Of a DNA stretch of 64,000 nucleotides, positions 26,978-40,415 are shown in pieces. The number at the start of each line of letters is the position of its first letter. Positions within the stretch are counted from its first letter, which is position 1. The translations under genes and the position numbers were made by a program. The stretch covers positions 62,001 to 126,000 of the forward strand of contig CAKRGX010000002.1 of assembly GCA_934338065.1 (NCBI GenBank), written 5' to 3'. The DNA comes from an uncultured Eubacterium sp. (GTDB lineage: Bacteria > Bacillota > Clostridia > Lachnospirales > Lachnospiraceae). Below the pieces are notes generated by a model. It ran no database searches and was not told the DNA's origin. It was given only the letters and a program-made list of their open reading frames with translations.

Positions 26978-27454
26978 ATGAAACGAAATGACTACCTATC
27001 CTGGGAACAATATTTTATGGGAATTGCCAAACTCTCAGCCTTTCGGAGCAAAGATCCCAATACAAGCGTGGGCGCCTGCATCGTTGATAAAGACAATAAA
27101 ATATTATCTGTTGGCTACAACGGTATGCCGCAGGGCTGCTCGGATGATGAATATCCATGGGACCGTGAGAACGCCGACCCGCTCCAGACGAAGTATCTAT
27201 TTGTCTGCCATGCCGAATTAAACGCCTTACTTAATTATAGCGGCACAAATCTAAAAGGAGCAAAAATCTATACAACTCTCTTTCCCTGCAACGAGTGCAC
27301 AAAGGCTCTCATACAGTCTGGAATATCCGAAGTAATCTATGAAGAGGATAAATATGCTAAAACAGCTTCCGTCATTGCCGCCAAAAAAATGATGAAATCA
27401 GCCGGTATCATTTATCGTCAATACAAAACAACAAGCAGAAATGTCAAGATGGAA

Positions 27455-27460
<6 letters not shown>
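26978..27460 (+). CDS. dCMP deaminase (ComEB-like)
   Basis: Converts dCMP to dUMP for thymidylate synthesis. The zinc site is complete: His78-Ala-Glu80 and Pro103-Cys104-x-x-Cys107. 160 residues, with AAAGGAGGATATCC as RBS. Its last 6 bases overlap the convergent amidase gene. Confidence 0.92.
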
Positions 27461-29684
<2,224 letters not shown>

Positions 29685-29732
29685 TTTTCTCGTTTTTTCA
29701 ACACTTTTCGTGATAACCAGCCTTTAAGCTTA

Positions 29733-30260
29733 TCACTGCTCGGATATGGAATATTCAACACTCTCCGGACATTTTTTCTTCATCAGTTCAACCATACGCA
29801 TCGTGGGTTCAAACAGGATTACAACCTTCTCCTGTTTTTCCGGTAATCTGATTACAATACCGTACCGGTTTGCGTCTTGTCTCATAGAAGAATAATCACG
29901 TTTCTCCAAATGCTGATATCCGGCTAACCGCTCGGAGTCAATCGGTGCAATGACATCCGCATCTTCAATCTCGATACGCAAAATATTCTTTCGTTTCTCA
30001 CCGCCCTGGATCACATCAAAATCAAGCTGACCGTCGCAAAATACATATTCCCATTCAATTTTAAAGCGCGGCCAATACCAGATCAGTCCAAAAATAGCTG
30101 CCACTCCTAAGAAAACAATAAGATTAATATGTGTCATTCTGGCAGCCAGAATTGATGCCAGTAATACCAATATCGTTAAAATAACTAAAATTATCTTAAG
30201 AGCTATCGTTCCACCGGTTACTTTTTTCTTTGCATTTGCTTCTGCATAAGACTGTTCCAT
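29733..30260 (-). CDS. DUF6106 membrane protein
   Basis: A 175-residue protein with two N-terminal transmembrane helices (about 20-65) and a soluble C-terminal domain. It matches the Lachnospiraceae family DUF6106 (WPRFKIEWEYVFCDGQLDFDVI, LRIEIEDADVIAP). Function unknown. The true start is the ATG at 30260 behind GGAGACAG; a TTG four codons earlier is part of the RBS. Confidence 0.75.
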   Translation of the reverse strand: MEQSYAEANAKKKVTGGTIALKIILVILTILVLLASILAARMTHINLIVFLGVAAIFGLIWYWPRFKIEWEYVFCDGQLDFDVIQGGEKRKNILRIEIEDADVIAPIDSERLAGYQHLEKRDYSSMRQDANRYGIVIRLPEKQEKVVILFEPTMRMVELMKKKCPESVEYSISEQ

Positions 30261-30289
30261 ATCTGTCTCCAATCTTGTTATTTATAAAT

Positions 30290-30317
30290 GGCAAGAAAGC
30301 CCTTACGGGCTTTTGCC
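30290..30317 (-). terminator. groEL terminator
   Basis: GGCAAAAGCCC-gtaa-GGGCTTTcTTGCC between groEL and the DUF6106 gene. It lacks a long T-run, so it may be leaky. Confidence 0.55.
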
Positions 30318-30346
30318 ATTCATCTTTCTATCTGTTTGTGAATGAA

Positions 30347-31975
<1,629 letters not shown>

Positions 31976-31991
31976 TCATTACCCTCCTATA

Positions 31992-32276
31992 TCACTCTAC
32001 AACCGCCAAAATATCACTCTGGCGCACAATTACAAATTCATCACCATCTAATTTCACATCTGTTCCTGCATACTTTGAATAAATTACTTTATCTCCCGTT
32101 TTCACTTCCATCTTTACTTCTTTTCCATCAACCAATCCGCCGGGACCAACGGCAATGATTTCTGCCTGCTGTGGTTTTTCCTGTGCCTGACCCGGCAAAA
32201 CAATCCCGGATTTTGTTGTCTCTTCTGCATCTAACTGTTTTAATACAACTCTGTCGCCTAAAGGTACTAATTTCAT
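31992..32276 (-). CDS. groS: Co-chaperonin GroES
   Basis: 94 residues from the ATG at 32276 (behind GGAGGAAATAAGA; the ATG five codons earlier overlaps the RBS). MKLVPLGDRVVLKQ and the mobile loop region EETTKSGIVLPGQA are typical. Confidence 0.98.
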   Translation of the reverse strand: MKLVPLGDRVVLKQLDAEETTKSGIVLPGQAQEKPQQAEIIAVGPGGLVDGKEVKMEVKTGDKVIYSKYAGTDVKLDGDEFVIVRQSDILAVVE

Positions 32277-32304
32277 TCTTATTTCCTCCATTTCTCTTAT
32301 TTTG

Positions 32305-32331
32305 TTAGCACTCCTTTTTATCGAGTGCTAA
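32305..32331 (-). promoter_or_regulatory. CIRCE operator (HrcA)
   Basis: TTAGCACTC-N9-GAGTGCTAA, a perfect match to the HrcA operator, between the promoter and groES. No hrcA gene is in the window. Confidence 0.97.
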
Positions 32332-32343
32332 CTTATAAAAATA

Positions 32344-32372
32344 ATAATAGGCTTTTTAGAGAAGAAATGCAA
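32344..32372 (-). promoter_or_regulatory. groESL promoter
   Basis: TTGCAT (32367-32372), 17 bases, TATTAT (32344-32349), minus strand, just upstream of CIRCE. The rest of 32373-32520 is AT-rich with no feature I can support. Confidence 0.75.
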
Positions 32373-32521
32373 CAGTAATTCCCCATCTAAAATCACGTCT
32401 TATCTATTGTATTCTCATATTACCTCATTTATTCTCTGTTTTTCTTATATTTTTATCTTTTTTCCTGTCCATTATCTGGATTTTCCTTTGGGAGCCACCA
32501 TAATAAGTCTATGAAATTCAA

Positions 32522-32577
32522 GCAAAAAAAGAAATCCTATCTGCGTAAGACTTTAAGACAGATTGAATTTCTTTTTT
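32522..32577 (-). terminator. Long-arm terminator after the DUF2225 gene
   Basis: Minus strand AAAGAAAT...ATCTG...CAGAT...ATTTCTTTTTTT: two stacked helices with an internal loop, ending in a T-run. Confidence 0.75.
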
Positions 32578-32621
32578 ATTATGAAACTTTCTCAATATGG
32601 CAGCCTATGCTATAAGCTCAT

Positions 32622-33470
32622 TTATTCTTTTTCATCCGATTCTTTTAATTTTTCCTTTAATGCAAATGCTTTTTCTTTAATTCTTTTTTGTGCGCCCCTC
32701 GCCACCAGTACTTTAGACACGTAACGTTTCGCAGCATCGTTCTGTCCTGTGCGTCTGGATAACTCAGCCATCAGATATAACATCGTATACTGATCCATCC
32801 CACACATTGGAAAATCTTCCTTCTGAAAAGCAGCTTCAAATCCCTCCAGGGCATTTTTTAACAATTCCCGCTCTTCTTTCACTAATGCCTGTATCTCATC
32901 ATTCTTATATTCGCCAGTCATCAACAACTCACGTTTTCCACGGGTCAGCCAGGCCATTTTCAGACAAGTATATGCACGTTCACTATTTTTTCCATTTTTT
33001 ACCACGGTATTCAAAAGAGCTATTTTATGACGAAGTAACGCATCATCATAGGAATATACCTTATCTGATTCGGGATGATAAACAAAGGATGACGATATAT
33101 TTTCCCGAATACTCTTCGCCTGTCCGGACATTACGAAGTTAAAATAACGATTCAGTGCTGCATACCCGCATCGTGGGCAAAGTATCGCATCATACTTTAA
33201 AGAGTCGACCCCTTGGTATTTCGGGCGCAGATCTGAATCGGCTCCGATCAGACGAACCTTGCCGGTACGGACCATCTTGCTCTTAAACTCATGGTCACAA
33301 ACCGGACAGGTATAAGATTTATCAAAAATCAGATCTTCCTCTGATATTTCAGCTTTTTTTTCTGCTTTTTCTAAAACATTTTTTTTATCTTTTATGCCAC
33401 CTTGAAATACATCCACATCTTTAACATTTTTAAAACCCAGACTCTCCAGGCCGGAAAAAATATTAGCCAT
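32622..33470 (-). CDS. DUF2225 zinc-finger protein
   Basis: A 282-residue cytoplasmic protein of the DUF2225 family, function unknown. It carries two CxxC pairs, YTCPVCDHEF and AILCPRCGYAALNRYF, consistent with a zinc ribbon, then a helical TPR-like C-terminal half (KNALEGFEAAFQKE). The start at 33470 is the ATG behind AGAGGAATGGTA. Located 22 bases after glnS, probably in the same transcript. Confidence 0.85.
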   Translation of the reverse strand: MANIFSGLESLGFKNVKDVDVFQGGIKDKKNVLEKAEKKAEISEEDLIFDKSYTCPVCDHEFKSKMVRTGKVRLIGADSDLRPKYQGVDSLKYDAILCPRCGYAALNRYFNFVMSGQAKSIRENISSSFVYHPESDKVYSYDDALLRHKIALLNTVVKNGKNSERAYTCLKMAWLTRGKRELLMTGEYKNDEIQALVKEERELLKNALEGFEAAFQKEDFPMCGMDQYTMLYLMAELSRRTGQNDAAKRYVSKVLVARGAQKRIKEKAFALKEKLKESDEKE

Positions 33471-33492
33471 TACCATTCCTCTTTTCTTCTTA

Positions 33493-35163
33493 CTATTTGT
33501 TAGGGCGGTAGGAACTTTTCATTGATACGATGCGATTAAATACCGGATGATCTTCGGTGGAATCTTTTGTATCAACACAGAAAAACCCTGTCCGCATAAA
33601 CTGAAACTTGTCCCCCGGTTTTGCCTCAGCTAAAGCCGGTTCTACATAACAATTATTTAATATAGTTAATGAATTCGGATTCACATTAACTGTTCCATCC
33701 TCATTATATACACCTTTTTCTTCATCAACAATATTTTCATACAAACGAACTTCTGCTGTCTTTGCTGTTGGTGCACAAACCCAGTGTATAGTTCCTTTCA
33801 CTTTGCGTCCGGTAAATCCGGAACCACTCTTTGTTTCCGGATCATACGTGCAGTGAACTACCGTAACATTACCATCCGCATCTGTCTCATAACTTACACA
33901 CTTTACAAAATAAGCACTCATGAGACGCACTTCATTTTCAGGAAATAACCGGAAATATTTTCTCGGCGGCTCTATCTTAAAGTCTTCCCGTTCAATATAG
34001 AGTCTTTTTCCAAAAGGAACCTTGCGGGTTCCTAATTCCGGATTTTCCTGATTATTCGGAACATCCAGATATTCAATCTTATCATCCTCATAATTATCAA
34101 TAACAAGCTCGATTGGATCTAAGATTGCCATCATACGTGGCTGGCTCATCTTAAGATCTTCCCTTATACAATACTCAAGCATCGCATAATCAACGGAGCT
34201 GTTAGACTTGGAAACCCCACACAATTCCATAAATTTACGGATGGAGGATGCGGTATAGCCACGACGTCTGAGTGCCGTAATAGTCACAAGCCGAGGATCA
34301 TCCCATCCATCTACAATACCATCTTCAACCAATTTCTTGATATATCTTTTTCCGGTTACCACATTTGTCAGATACATTTTGGCAAATTCAATCTGACGTG
34401 GTGGCACCTCAAATTCACATTCACGAACAACCCACTCATATAAAGGACGATGATCCTCGAATTCCAGCGTACAAATTGAATGTGTAACGCCCTCAACTGC
34501 GTCTTCAATCGGATGTGCAAAATCATACATAGGATAAATGCACCATTTATCACCTGTGTTGTGATGGTGCAGATGTGCTACACGATAAATAATCGGGTCT
34601 CTCATGTTAATATTTGGTGATGACATATCAATCTTGGCACGAAGTACACGGGATCCATCTTCACACTCTCCATTTTTCATTTCCTCAAACAGACGAAGAT
34701 TTTCTTCCACAGAACGGTCACGGTATGGACTGTTCTTCCCAGGCTCCTTCAAGGTTCCACGGTACTCCCGGATTTCTTCCGGTGTCAGATCACAAACAAA
34801 AGCTTTTCCCTTCTTTATCAATTTAACAGCACATTCATACATCTTATCAAAATAATCTGAGGCAAAATAAACCGGTGGCTCTTCACCACAGATCCATGCC
34901 ACATCCGCTTTAATAGAATCTACAAATTCTTCCTTTTCTTTCTGTGGATTGGTATCATCAAACCGCAGATTAAATGTTCCATTGTATTCTTTTGCCAGTC
35001 CCTGATTAAGAATAATCGACTTGGCATGTCCAATATGCAAATAACCATTTGGTTCTGGGGGAAAACGCGTTACAACCTTATCATAAACTCCCTCTTCCAG
35101 ATCATGATCTATTTCATTCTGTATAAAATTTCTGGATATCACTTCTTCATTTATCTCTGACAT
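33493..35163 (-). CDS. glnS: Glutaminyl-tRNA synthetase
   Basis: Class I synthetase of 556 residues. HIGH is intact ([11 protein letters not shown], 36-46). The position that aligns with the KMSKS-like VMSKR of other GlnRS reads NVVTGKR (266-272), followed by the normal [19 protein letters not shown]. The beta-barrel anticodon-binding domain follows (about 340-556). The RBS AAGGAGGATTTATAAGT is strong. Confidence 0.96.
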   Translation of the reverse strand: MSEINEEVISRNFIQNEIDHDLEEGVYDKVVTRFPPEPNGYLHIGHAKSIILNQGLAKEYNGTFNLRFDDTNPQKEKEEFVDSIKADVAWICGEEPPVYFASDYFDKMYECAVKLIKKGKAFVCDLTPEEIREYRGTLKEPGKNSPYRDRSVEENLRLFEEMKNGECEDGSRVLRAKIDMSSPNINMRDPIIYRVAHLHHHNTGDKWCIYPMYDFAHPIEDAVEGVTHSICTLEFEDHRPLYEWVVRECEFEVPPRQIEFAKMYLTNVVTGKRYIKKLVEDGIVDGWDDPRLVTITALRRRGYTASSIRKFMELCGVSKSNSSVDYAMLEYCIREDLKMSQPRMMAILDPIELVIDNYEDDKIEYLDVPNNQENPELGTRKVPFGKRLYIEREDFKIEPPRKYFRLFPENEVRLMSAYFVKCVSYETDADGNVTVVHCTYDPETKSGSGFTGRKVKGTIHWVCAPTAKTAEVRLYENIVDEEKGVYNEDGTVNVNPNSLTILNNCYVEPALAEAKPGDKFQFMRTGFFCVDTKDSTEDHPVFNRIVSMKSSYRPNK

Positions 35164-35320
35164 ACTTATAAATCCTCCTTAGCGTATCTTTCTTTATCAT
35201 ACCATAAACTAAATGGTAAGAAAAGAGTGATTTTTACATATATATAAAACTCTAGTAAATTCACTCTTTTTTCGACTTTTTTCATCATCATTTATATTCT
35301 TTTGAACATATCAACACAAA

Positions 35321-35398
35321 AAAAGTTCAGTCTGCAAGAGTCTTCAACGCAAAACATCATCCTGACTCAGGCAAAATGAACTTTTTATTTATAATGAT
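35321..35398 (-). terminator. Long compound terminator after the esterase gene
   Basis: Outer arms AAAAAGTTCA / TGAACTTTTTTT enclose a second helix GCCTGAGTC / GACTCTTGC. T-runs occur at both ends. Confidence 0.75.
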
Positions 35399-35415
35399 AT
35401 TGACACTATCTTTTA

Positions 35416-37269
35416 CTATTTAGAAAATACTACCGACTTAATCTGTATGTGTTTATCAGCATCATTGCCAAAATCAACATGAACTAATTTCAACGCTGTG
35501 AGACAGGCATTCTTGTAATCACTTCCCGCTTCAAATGACACTTCTTTAAATTCTTCCGTTGCCTGCAGTGCTGTGACCTCATGCTGACCGGCCGGAGTCT
35601 GTCCGATTCCATCTGTTAGATCAGAATCAAAAACATAGGCATTGATGGCTGAATCCGCTTTATACGTAATCGTCACTTTCTTATACTCAGCCGGAGCAGC
35701 CGCTGTATTCTTAAGAATTGCACCCTGGAATTGTGGCAATGTCACGTCCAGACAGCCTGTTGTGCTGTTTGCCGCCACCTTAATACCTGCACCATCTGCA
35801 ATTGCAGTATCTGCTTTTGTCATATCAAGAGAAAAACTATCGTTCTTATCTGTATTGCCTCCCGGTACTGGTGTCGGTGTCGGCTGTGGATTATCCGGTC
35901 CGCCTTCATTCTTGAAAATGCGTTTCAGGAAATTATACAAACCATGCTGATATACAGCCTTTTCATGACCGCCGCCTCCTGGCTTTTTGGAGTCTCCACC
36001 CATCGTTTCATAATAGATATGTGGCACTTTGTTCTTCTCTAACGCATCGGCATAGCGCTTTGGCTCTGTTCTTACAACACCATCATTAGGTCCTGCCGCA
36101 ATCAGTACAAGCGTATTGTTCATATATTCCGGTTTCAAAGTAAACGTATCCTCTTTGAAAAATCCCGGTTCTGTCACACCATTATTTGTATATTGGAAAA
36201 TTCCAAAGGCCGGACAGAAACCACCAATATACCCAAAATCTTCCGGTTTTGTAAATCCAATCTGCAAACTTACACGTCCGCCCATAGAAAATCCACAAAT
36301 CGCAGTATTTTCTCTTCCTGTCAATGTTGAATAATGAGAATTGATATATGGCATCAGACATTTTGTCAGATCATTGATAAAATTATCATACGCAGCATAA
36401 TGCTGAAGGTTAAATCCATTGCCATTTACTTCCACAGGTCTTCCCGTCTCATTGGCACATGCATTCGGAAATACTACGATCATATCTTTAGCATCACCAT
36501 TGGCGATTGCATTCCATACTACATACTGTGTACCATCATTATACAGAGAAGTTTCATCCCCGAAAATACCATGCTGCATATAAACAACCGGGTACTTCTT
36601 GTCTTTTGAGTATCCTTTTGGCAGTACAACTTTTGCTTTTCTTGCTACCGTCTTTCCTTCTGCTACTACTGTTGAATCATAAGTAATATCTACTACCTCG
36701 CCGGCATTTTTAGATATTCTGTTCTGAAATTCTGCCGGTACTTCATAACCAGGCACTGTTGAGGGCCTTGCCGTTGGGCTGGCAGCCGGACGTTTTGTCG
36801 GTGCTGCCGTAGCAGATGCCACTGCTGTTGGTGACGCAGGTGCCGTTGCTGTCGGTGAAACAGGTACTGTTGCTGTTGGTGTAGCGGATCCTGTTACTAC
36901 CGGTGTAGCAGATACCATAACATTGGTTGCCTTTTTCGTTTTAATCACAACTTTAACCTTTCCCAGAGTTTTTACTTTTTTCTTATATTTTTCTTTTACT
37001 TTGATTGTTACGGTACCGGTCTTTTTAGCAGTTACCTTACCTGCTTTAGAAACGGTTGCTTTCTTTTTCGAAGAAGATGAAAAACTATATTTAGCCTTTT
37101 TCTTTCTGGCTTTGATCACAATTTTCTTTGACTGACCCGGTTTCAGAGTCATTTTCTTTGTTACAAGCTTTGTCTTCTGTGCAGCTTCAGACGGCATGGA
37201 CACCCCTGTACATACCATACCAAGAGCCAAAGTTAAGCAAAGCCCTTTTTTGATATTCTTTGCAAACAT
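35416..37269 (-). CDS. Secreted modular esterase (CE1-like)
   Basis: Extracellular carbohydrate esterase of 617 residues. In order: signal peptide (1-30), a Lys-rich bacterial Ig-like (BIG2) domain (about 32-112), a Thr/Pro/Ala linker (120-172), a CE1/esterase-D alpha/beta hydrolase (about 190-450) with nucleophile Ser328 in GFSMGG and an HE motif near GGGGHEKA, a PTPTPVPG linker and a C-terminal beta-rich module resembling a carbohydrate-binding module. Likely removes acetyl or feruloyl groups from plant polysaccharide. Own promoter and terminator. Confidence 0.88.
   Translation of the reverse strand: MFAKNIKKGLCLTLALGMVCTGVSMPSEAAQKTKLVTKKMTLKPGQSKKIVIKARKKKAKYSFSSSSKKKATVSKAGKVTAKKTGTVTIKVKEKYKKKVKTLGKVKVVIKTKKATNVMVSATPVVTGSATPTATVPVSPTATAPASPTAVASATAAPTKRPAASPTARPSTVPGYEVPAEFQNRISKNAGEVVDITYDSTVVAEGKTVARKAKVVLPKGYSKDKKYPVVYMQHGIFGDETSLYNDGTQYVVWNAIANGDAKDMIVVFPNACANETGRPVEVNGNGFNLQHYAAYDNFINDLTKCLMPYINSHYSTLTGRENTAICGFSMGGRVSLQIGFTKPEDFGYIGGFCPAFGIFQYTNNGVTEPGFFKEDTFTLKPEYMNNTLVLIAAGPNDGVVRTEPKRYADALEKNKVPHIYYETMGGDSKKPGGGGHEKAVYQHGLYNFLKRIFKNEGGPDNPQPTPTPVPGGNTDKNDSFSLDMTKADTAIADGAGIKVAANSTTGCLDVTLPQFQGAILKNTAAAPAEYKKVTITYKADSAINAYVFDSDLTDGIGQTPAGQHEVTALQATEEFKEVSFEAGSDYKNACLTALKLVHVDFGNDADKHIQIKSVVFSK
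36754..36912 (-). repeat. Thr/Pro/Ala-rich linker repeats
   Basis: Imperfect coding repeats of SPTATxP type giving a flexible secreted linker between the Ig-like and esterase domains. Confidence 0.85.
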
Positions 37270-37300
37270 CGTAAAACCCTCCTAGTTTTCTTTTTAAACT

Positions 37301-37329
37301 ATTTTAGGTTTATTTTTTTATAAGTTCAA
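37301..37329 (-). promoter_or_regulatory. Esterase promoter
   Basis: TTGAAC (37324-37329), 17 bases, TAAAAT (37301-37306). A GATAAAT/ATTTATC inverted repeat (37348-37367) lies just upstream and could be an operator or weak terminator. Confidence 0.75.
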
Positions 37330-37366
37330 TGAATTATTCAGCAACCAATTTGATAAATAACGCCAT

Positions 37367-37852
37367 TTATCGGAAGTCATGACCGCCAATTCGCAGCTTT
37401 GCCCGGCTCAGGCGCTGACTGAAGAAATGATACTTTTTCATATTGATCTTCTTTCCTTTATACGTAACGGTTGTTTTCCCCTCTAATGCCGCTTTTGCTG
37501 CCTTCACACATTTTGCTTTATCTCCCGAACGGTATTTTCCATCAGCATATTTTTTCATCTCTTTTTTCCATTTACCGGTACGAACCGGTGTAAACTGCCC
37601 TTTCTGTTTCAGAACCCCCTCGATCGAATTAGGAAAATCGTTCGATCTTTTGCGGTTCATAACAACAATTCCTACCGCTTCCATGCCTGCCATGCTTTGA
37701 TTTCCTGCTTCACAGAAAATAATAGCAGACATCATCTTTAACTCTTTATCCGTATAATCTCTCTCAGCAGCCTGTGAAGGTGTTATTCCACAGATCAGTC
37801 CTGCCAGAATAAATGCCGCCATCATTCGTACTACTAATGTTTTTAAATTCAT
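37367..37852 (-). CDS. Cell wall hydrolase, SleB/CwlJ type
   Basis: Secreted peptidoglycan hydrolase of 161 residues: signal peptide (1-29) then a Hydrolase_2 domain with the catalytic Glu in IIFCEAGNQS and VVMNRKRSNDFPNSIEGVLKQ. It has no SleB-type peptidoglycan-binding domain. The RBS is AAGGAG. A WalR-type box lies about 50 bases upstream, arguing for vegetative cell wall turnover rather than spore germination alone. Confidence 0.88.
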   Translation of the reverse strand: MNLKTLVVRMMAAFILAGLICGITPSQAAERDYTDKELKMMSAIIFCEAGNQSMAGMEAVGIVVMNRKRSNDFPNSIEGVLKQKGQFTPVRTGKWKKEMKKYADGKYRSGDKAKCVKAAKAALEGKTTVTYKGKKINMKKYHFFSQRLSRAKLRIGGHDFR

Positions 37853-37902
37853 TGTTACAACTCCTTATATATTTAATCGTTACAAACTTGTTATTATTTT
37901 TT

Positions 37903-37919
37903 GTAACATTTACGTAACA
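37903..37919 (-). promoter_or_regulatory. WalR-type box
   Basis: Minus strand TGTTAC-GTAAA-TGTTAC, a perfect TGTWAH-N5-TGTWAH direct repeat upstream of the SleB-type gene. Confidence 0.7.
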
Positions 37920-37956
37920 ATCTTAACATATTTACAAAAAAAATCAACCCTAAACA

Positions 37957-37996
37957 TAAAAAAACCGCCTTCCATGTCTTGGAAATAGCGGTTTCT
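37957..37996 (-). terminator. thrC-hisA operon terminator
   Basis: Minus strand AAACCGCTATTTCC-aagacat-GGAAGGCGGTTTTTTT. Confidence 0.85.
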
Positions 37997-38031
37997 CGTT
38001 ATTATAATTAAAATAATTATTTTAATATTTA

Positions 38032-38802
38032 TCAATTTTTCGTAATAATTTTGTCGAATGAAAGGTTTCCTCCAAAAAGATCCAATGCACTTCCGACAGT
38101 AAAATTCACTCTGCCCTGCCCGATCTTTTTAATTTTTTCTATATCCTCCATACTGCCAATACCACCGGCATATGTGATAGGCACATCACTTTCTGTCGCT
38201 AATAATGCCAATAATTCTTCATCCACACCCATCCCTGTGCCTTCAACATTCACAGCATGAACAAGAAATTCGTCGCAATAAGAACTCAGTTTATGAATAA
38301 ATTCTGCTTCCAGGGGCTGGTTGGTAAATTTCTGCCATCGGTCCGTAACAATGTAATATTTTTCTTCTTTTTTGCGACAGCTCAGATCCAGTACCAGATG
38401 TTCTCTGCCGACAGCCTTTAGCAGCCTCCGGAGGCGGTCAAAACGTATCTCTCCATCTACGAAAACATATGAGGTAACAATAACATGACTTGCTCCCATC
38501 TCTATAAAGGAAGCAGCATTATCTGCTGTTATTCCTCCACCGATTTGCAACGCATTACGCCATTCGTTCAATGCTTCACGTGCCTGTTTCATATCTGCCT
38601 CATAAAATTCACTGTTTCTGGCATTAAGTAAAATAATGTGACCTCCCCTGAGACCTTTTTCCCGATAGAGAGAAGCATAATCCGCCGCTCTCATATCAGA
38701 TACAAAATTTTCTTCCGCATAATCTGCCTCATCCGTAAGACTTCCACCAACGATCTGTTTTACTTTGCCATTATGAATGTCAATACATGGTCGGAACTCC
38801 AT
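38032..38802 (-). CDS. Eukaryotic-type HisA isomerase
   Basis: Phosphoribosylformimino-5-aminoimidazole carboxamide ribotide isomerase of the HIS6/plant-like type, a TIM barrel. MEFRPCIDIHNGKVKQIVGGSL and the catalytic-region HLVLDLSC match that subgroup better than classic bacterial HisA; LQIGGGI and YAGGIGSMED are the phosphate-binding loops. The start at 38802 follows GGAGGCTGAC. 256 residues, 19 bases behind thrC, with no other his genes in view. Histidine synthesis is the safe call; a TrpF-like second role is only a hypothesis. Confidence 0.85.
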   Translation of the reverse strand: MEFRPCIDIHNGKVKQIVGGSLTDEADYAEENFVSDMRAADYASLYREKGLRGGHIILLNARNSEFYEADMKQAREALNEWRNALQIGGGITADNAASFIEMGASHVIVTSYVFVDGEIRFDRLRRLLKAVGREHLVLDLSCRKKEEKYYIVTDRWQKFTNQPLEAEFIHKLSSYCDEFLVHAVNVEGTGMGVDEELLALLATESDVPITYAGGIGSMEDIEKIKKIGQGRVNFTVGSALDLFGGNLSFDKIITKN

Positions 38803-38821
38803 GTCAGCCTCCATTCTCTTC

Positions 38822-40306
38822 TTACAGATTCAAAAGTTTCTCAACCGTTTCCTGCATCTCACTCTTATCACATACAAGGTCATGAACGACCGGTGCCGTG
38901 CGGATTTCTTCAATTGCCGCCGGTATCTTCACTCCTGAGATTTTATTTAATTCATCAACCAGTTCAAAATCTGTCATACTATCATACTTTTCTTTGTCAA
39001 TCGCATCCATAACACTGCGGGTAAACTTATATGGACTTGCCGTGGAAGCAATCACCGTCTTGCGTCCGGTATCCTTTGCCTTCTCATAATATACATGAGA
39101 AGCAACGGATGTATGGGTATCCATAATATAATCTGCCGTTTTGTAAACTTTTTTAATATTTTCTGCCGTTTCCTTTTCCGAAGCATACCCACCGACAAAG
39201 CACTCAAGCTGGGCTTTCATATCGTCTGTGATCTCGTACTCACCCTGATCAGTCAGGGCATTCATCAATGCCTTTGTCTTATCTGCATCTTCCCCTGCAA
39301 TTCGATAGATCAATCGTTCCAGATTGCTGGAAATTAAAATATCCATAGACGGAGACGATGTCAGGATAAATTCACGTTTACGATCGTATTTTCCTGTCTT
39401 GAAAAAGTCAAACAATACTTTATTTTCATTTGATGCACAATATAATGTTTCAATCGGAAGTCCCATATTCTTTGCATAATAGGCAGCCAAAATATTGCCA
39501 AAGTTTCCTGTGGGAACTACCACATTGATCTTCTCACCACAAGTAATCTCTCCCTGCTTCAATAATTGCCCGTAAGCATACACATAATAAACGATCTGTG
39601 GCACCAGACGTCCAATATTGATCGAATTCGCTGAAGAGAACTGATAACCTTTTTTATTCATACGATCTGCCAGTTCTTTGGAATTAAACATCTTCTTAAC
39701 ACCGGTCTGTGCATCATCAAAATTTCCGATAATACCAACAACATTTGTATTCTCTCCCTTTTGTGTCAGCATCTGCTTCTCCTGGATCGGGCTGACACCA
39801 TTTTTAGGATAAAAAACAATAATACTGGTTCCCGGTACATCAGCAAAACCAGCCAATGCTGCTTTCCCCGTATCACCTGATGTAGCTGTCAGAATTACAA
39901 TCTCATTTTTCACTCCATTTTTTTTAGCCGATGTAGTCATAAGATAGGGTAAAATAGAAAGTGCCATATCCTTAAATGCTATTGTCTTTCCGTGGAATAG
40001 TTCCAGATAATATGCCCCATCTTTCTTTACTAATGGAACAATCTCCTTCGTATCAAATTTATCATCATAAGCCCCCCGTATGCAGGCTTTCAGCTCATCC
40101 TCTGTAAAATCAGTCAAAAACTGTTTCATAACGGCATATGCCGTTTTCTGATAAGTCATATCAGATAGTTTCTCCAATTCCACATCCAATGATGGAATCT
40201 GATCTGGGACAAAAAGGCCGCCGTCATCTGCCAGCCCCTTTAAAATTGCTTGGGAAGCTGTTACCTTTTCACCGTTACTGCGTGTACTTTTATACATGAT
40301 ATCCAT
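38822..40306 (-). CDS. thrC: Threonine synthase
   Basis: PLP enzyme converting O-phosphohomoserine to threonine. The N-terminal YKSTRSN and the PLP Lys112 in IAFKDMALS are visible, with LTATSGDTGKAAL and VPTGNFGN as phosphate loops. 494 residues from the ATG at 40306 behind AAAGGA; the ATG at 40297 is possible. Co-transcribed with hisA. Confidence 0.95.
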   Translation of the reverse strand: MDIMYKSTRSNGEKVTASQAILKGLADDGGLFVPDQIPSLDVELEKLSDMTYQKTAYAVMKQFLTDFTEDELKACIRGAYDDKFDTKEIVPLVKKDGAYYLELFHGKTIAFKDMALSILPYLMTTSAKKNGVKNEIVILTATSGDTGKAALAGFADVPGTSIIVFYPKNGVSPIQEKQMLTQKGENTNVVGIIGNFDDAQTGVKKMFNSKELADRMNKKGYQFSSANSINIGRLVPQIVYYVYAYGQLLKQGEITCGEKINVVVPTGNFGNILAAYYAKNMGLPIETLYCASNENKVLFDFFKTGKYDRKREFILTSSPSMDILISSNLERLIYRIAGEDADKTKALMNALTDQGEYEITDDMKAQLECFVGGYASEKETAENIKKVYKTADYIMDTHTSVASHVYYEKAKDTGRKTVIASTASPYKFTRSVMDAIDKEKYDSMTDFELVDELNKISGVKIPAAIEEIRTAPVVHDLVCDKSEMQETVEKLLNL

Positions 40307-40362
40307 AATCACTCAATCCTTTGCTATAAGATTCTTTGCGCCAATGCACATAACTATTTAAT

Positions 40363-40391
40363 AGAATACCATGAGTTACCACTTTTCGCAA
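40363..40391 (-). promoter_or_regulatory. thrC-hisA promoter
   Basis: TTGCGA (40386-40391), 17 bases, TATTCT (40363-40368), minus strand. Confidence 0.7.
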
Positions 40392-40415
40392 GATAAGAGT
40401 CCGTTCTATTTCAAA

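Noticed and set aside
36754..36912. Repetitive stretch checked as possible CRISPR or tandem DNA repeat
   Set aside because: It is in-frame coding for a Thr/Pro/Ala linker, with no spacer structure.
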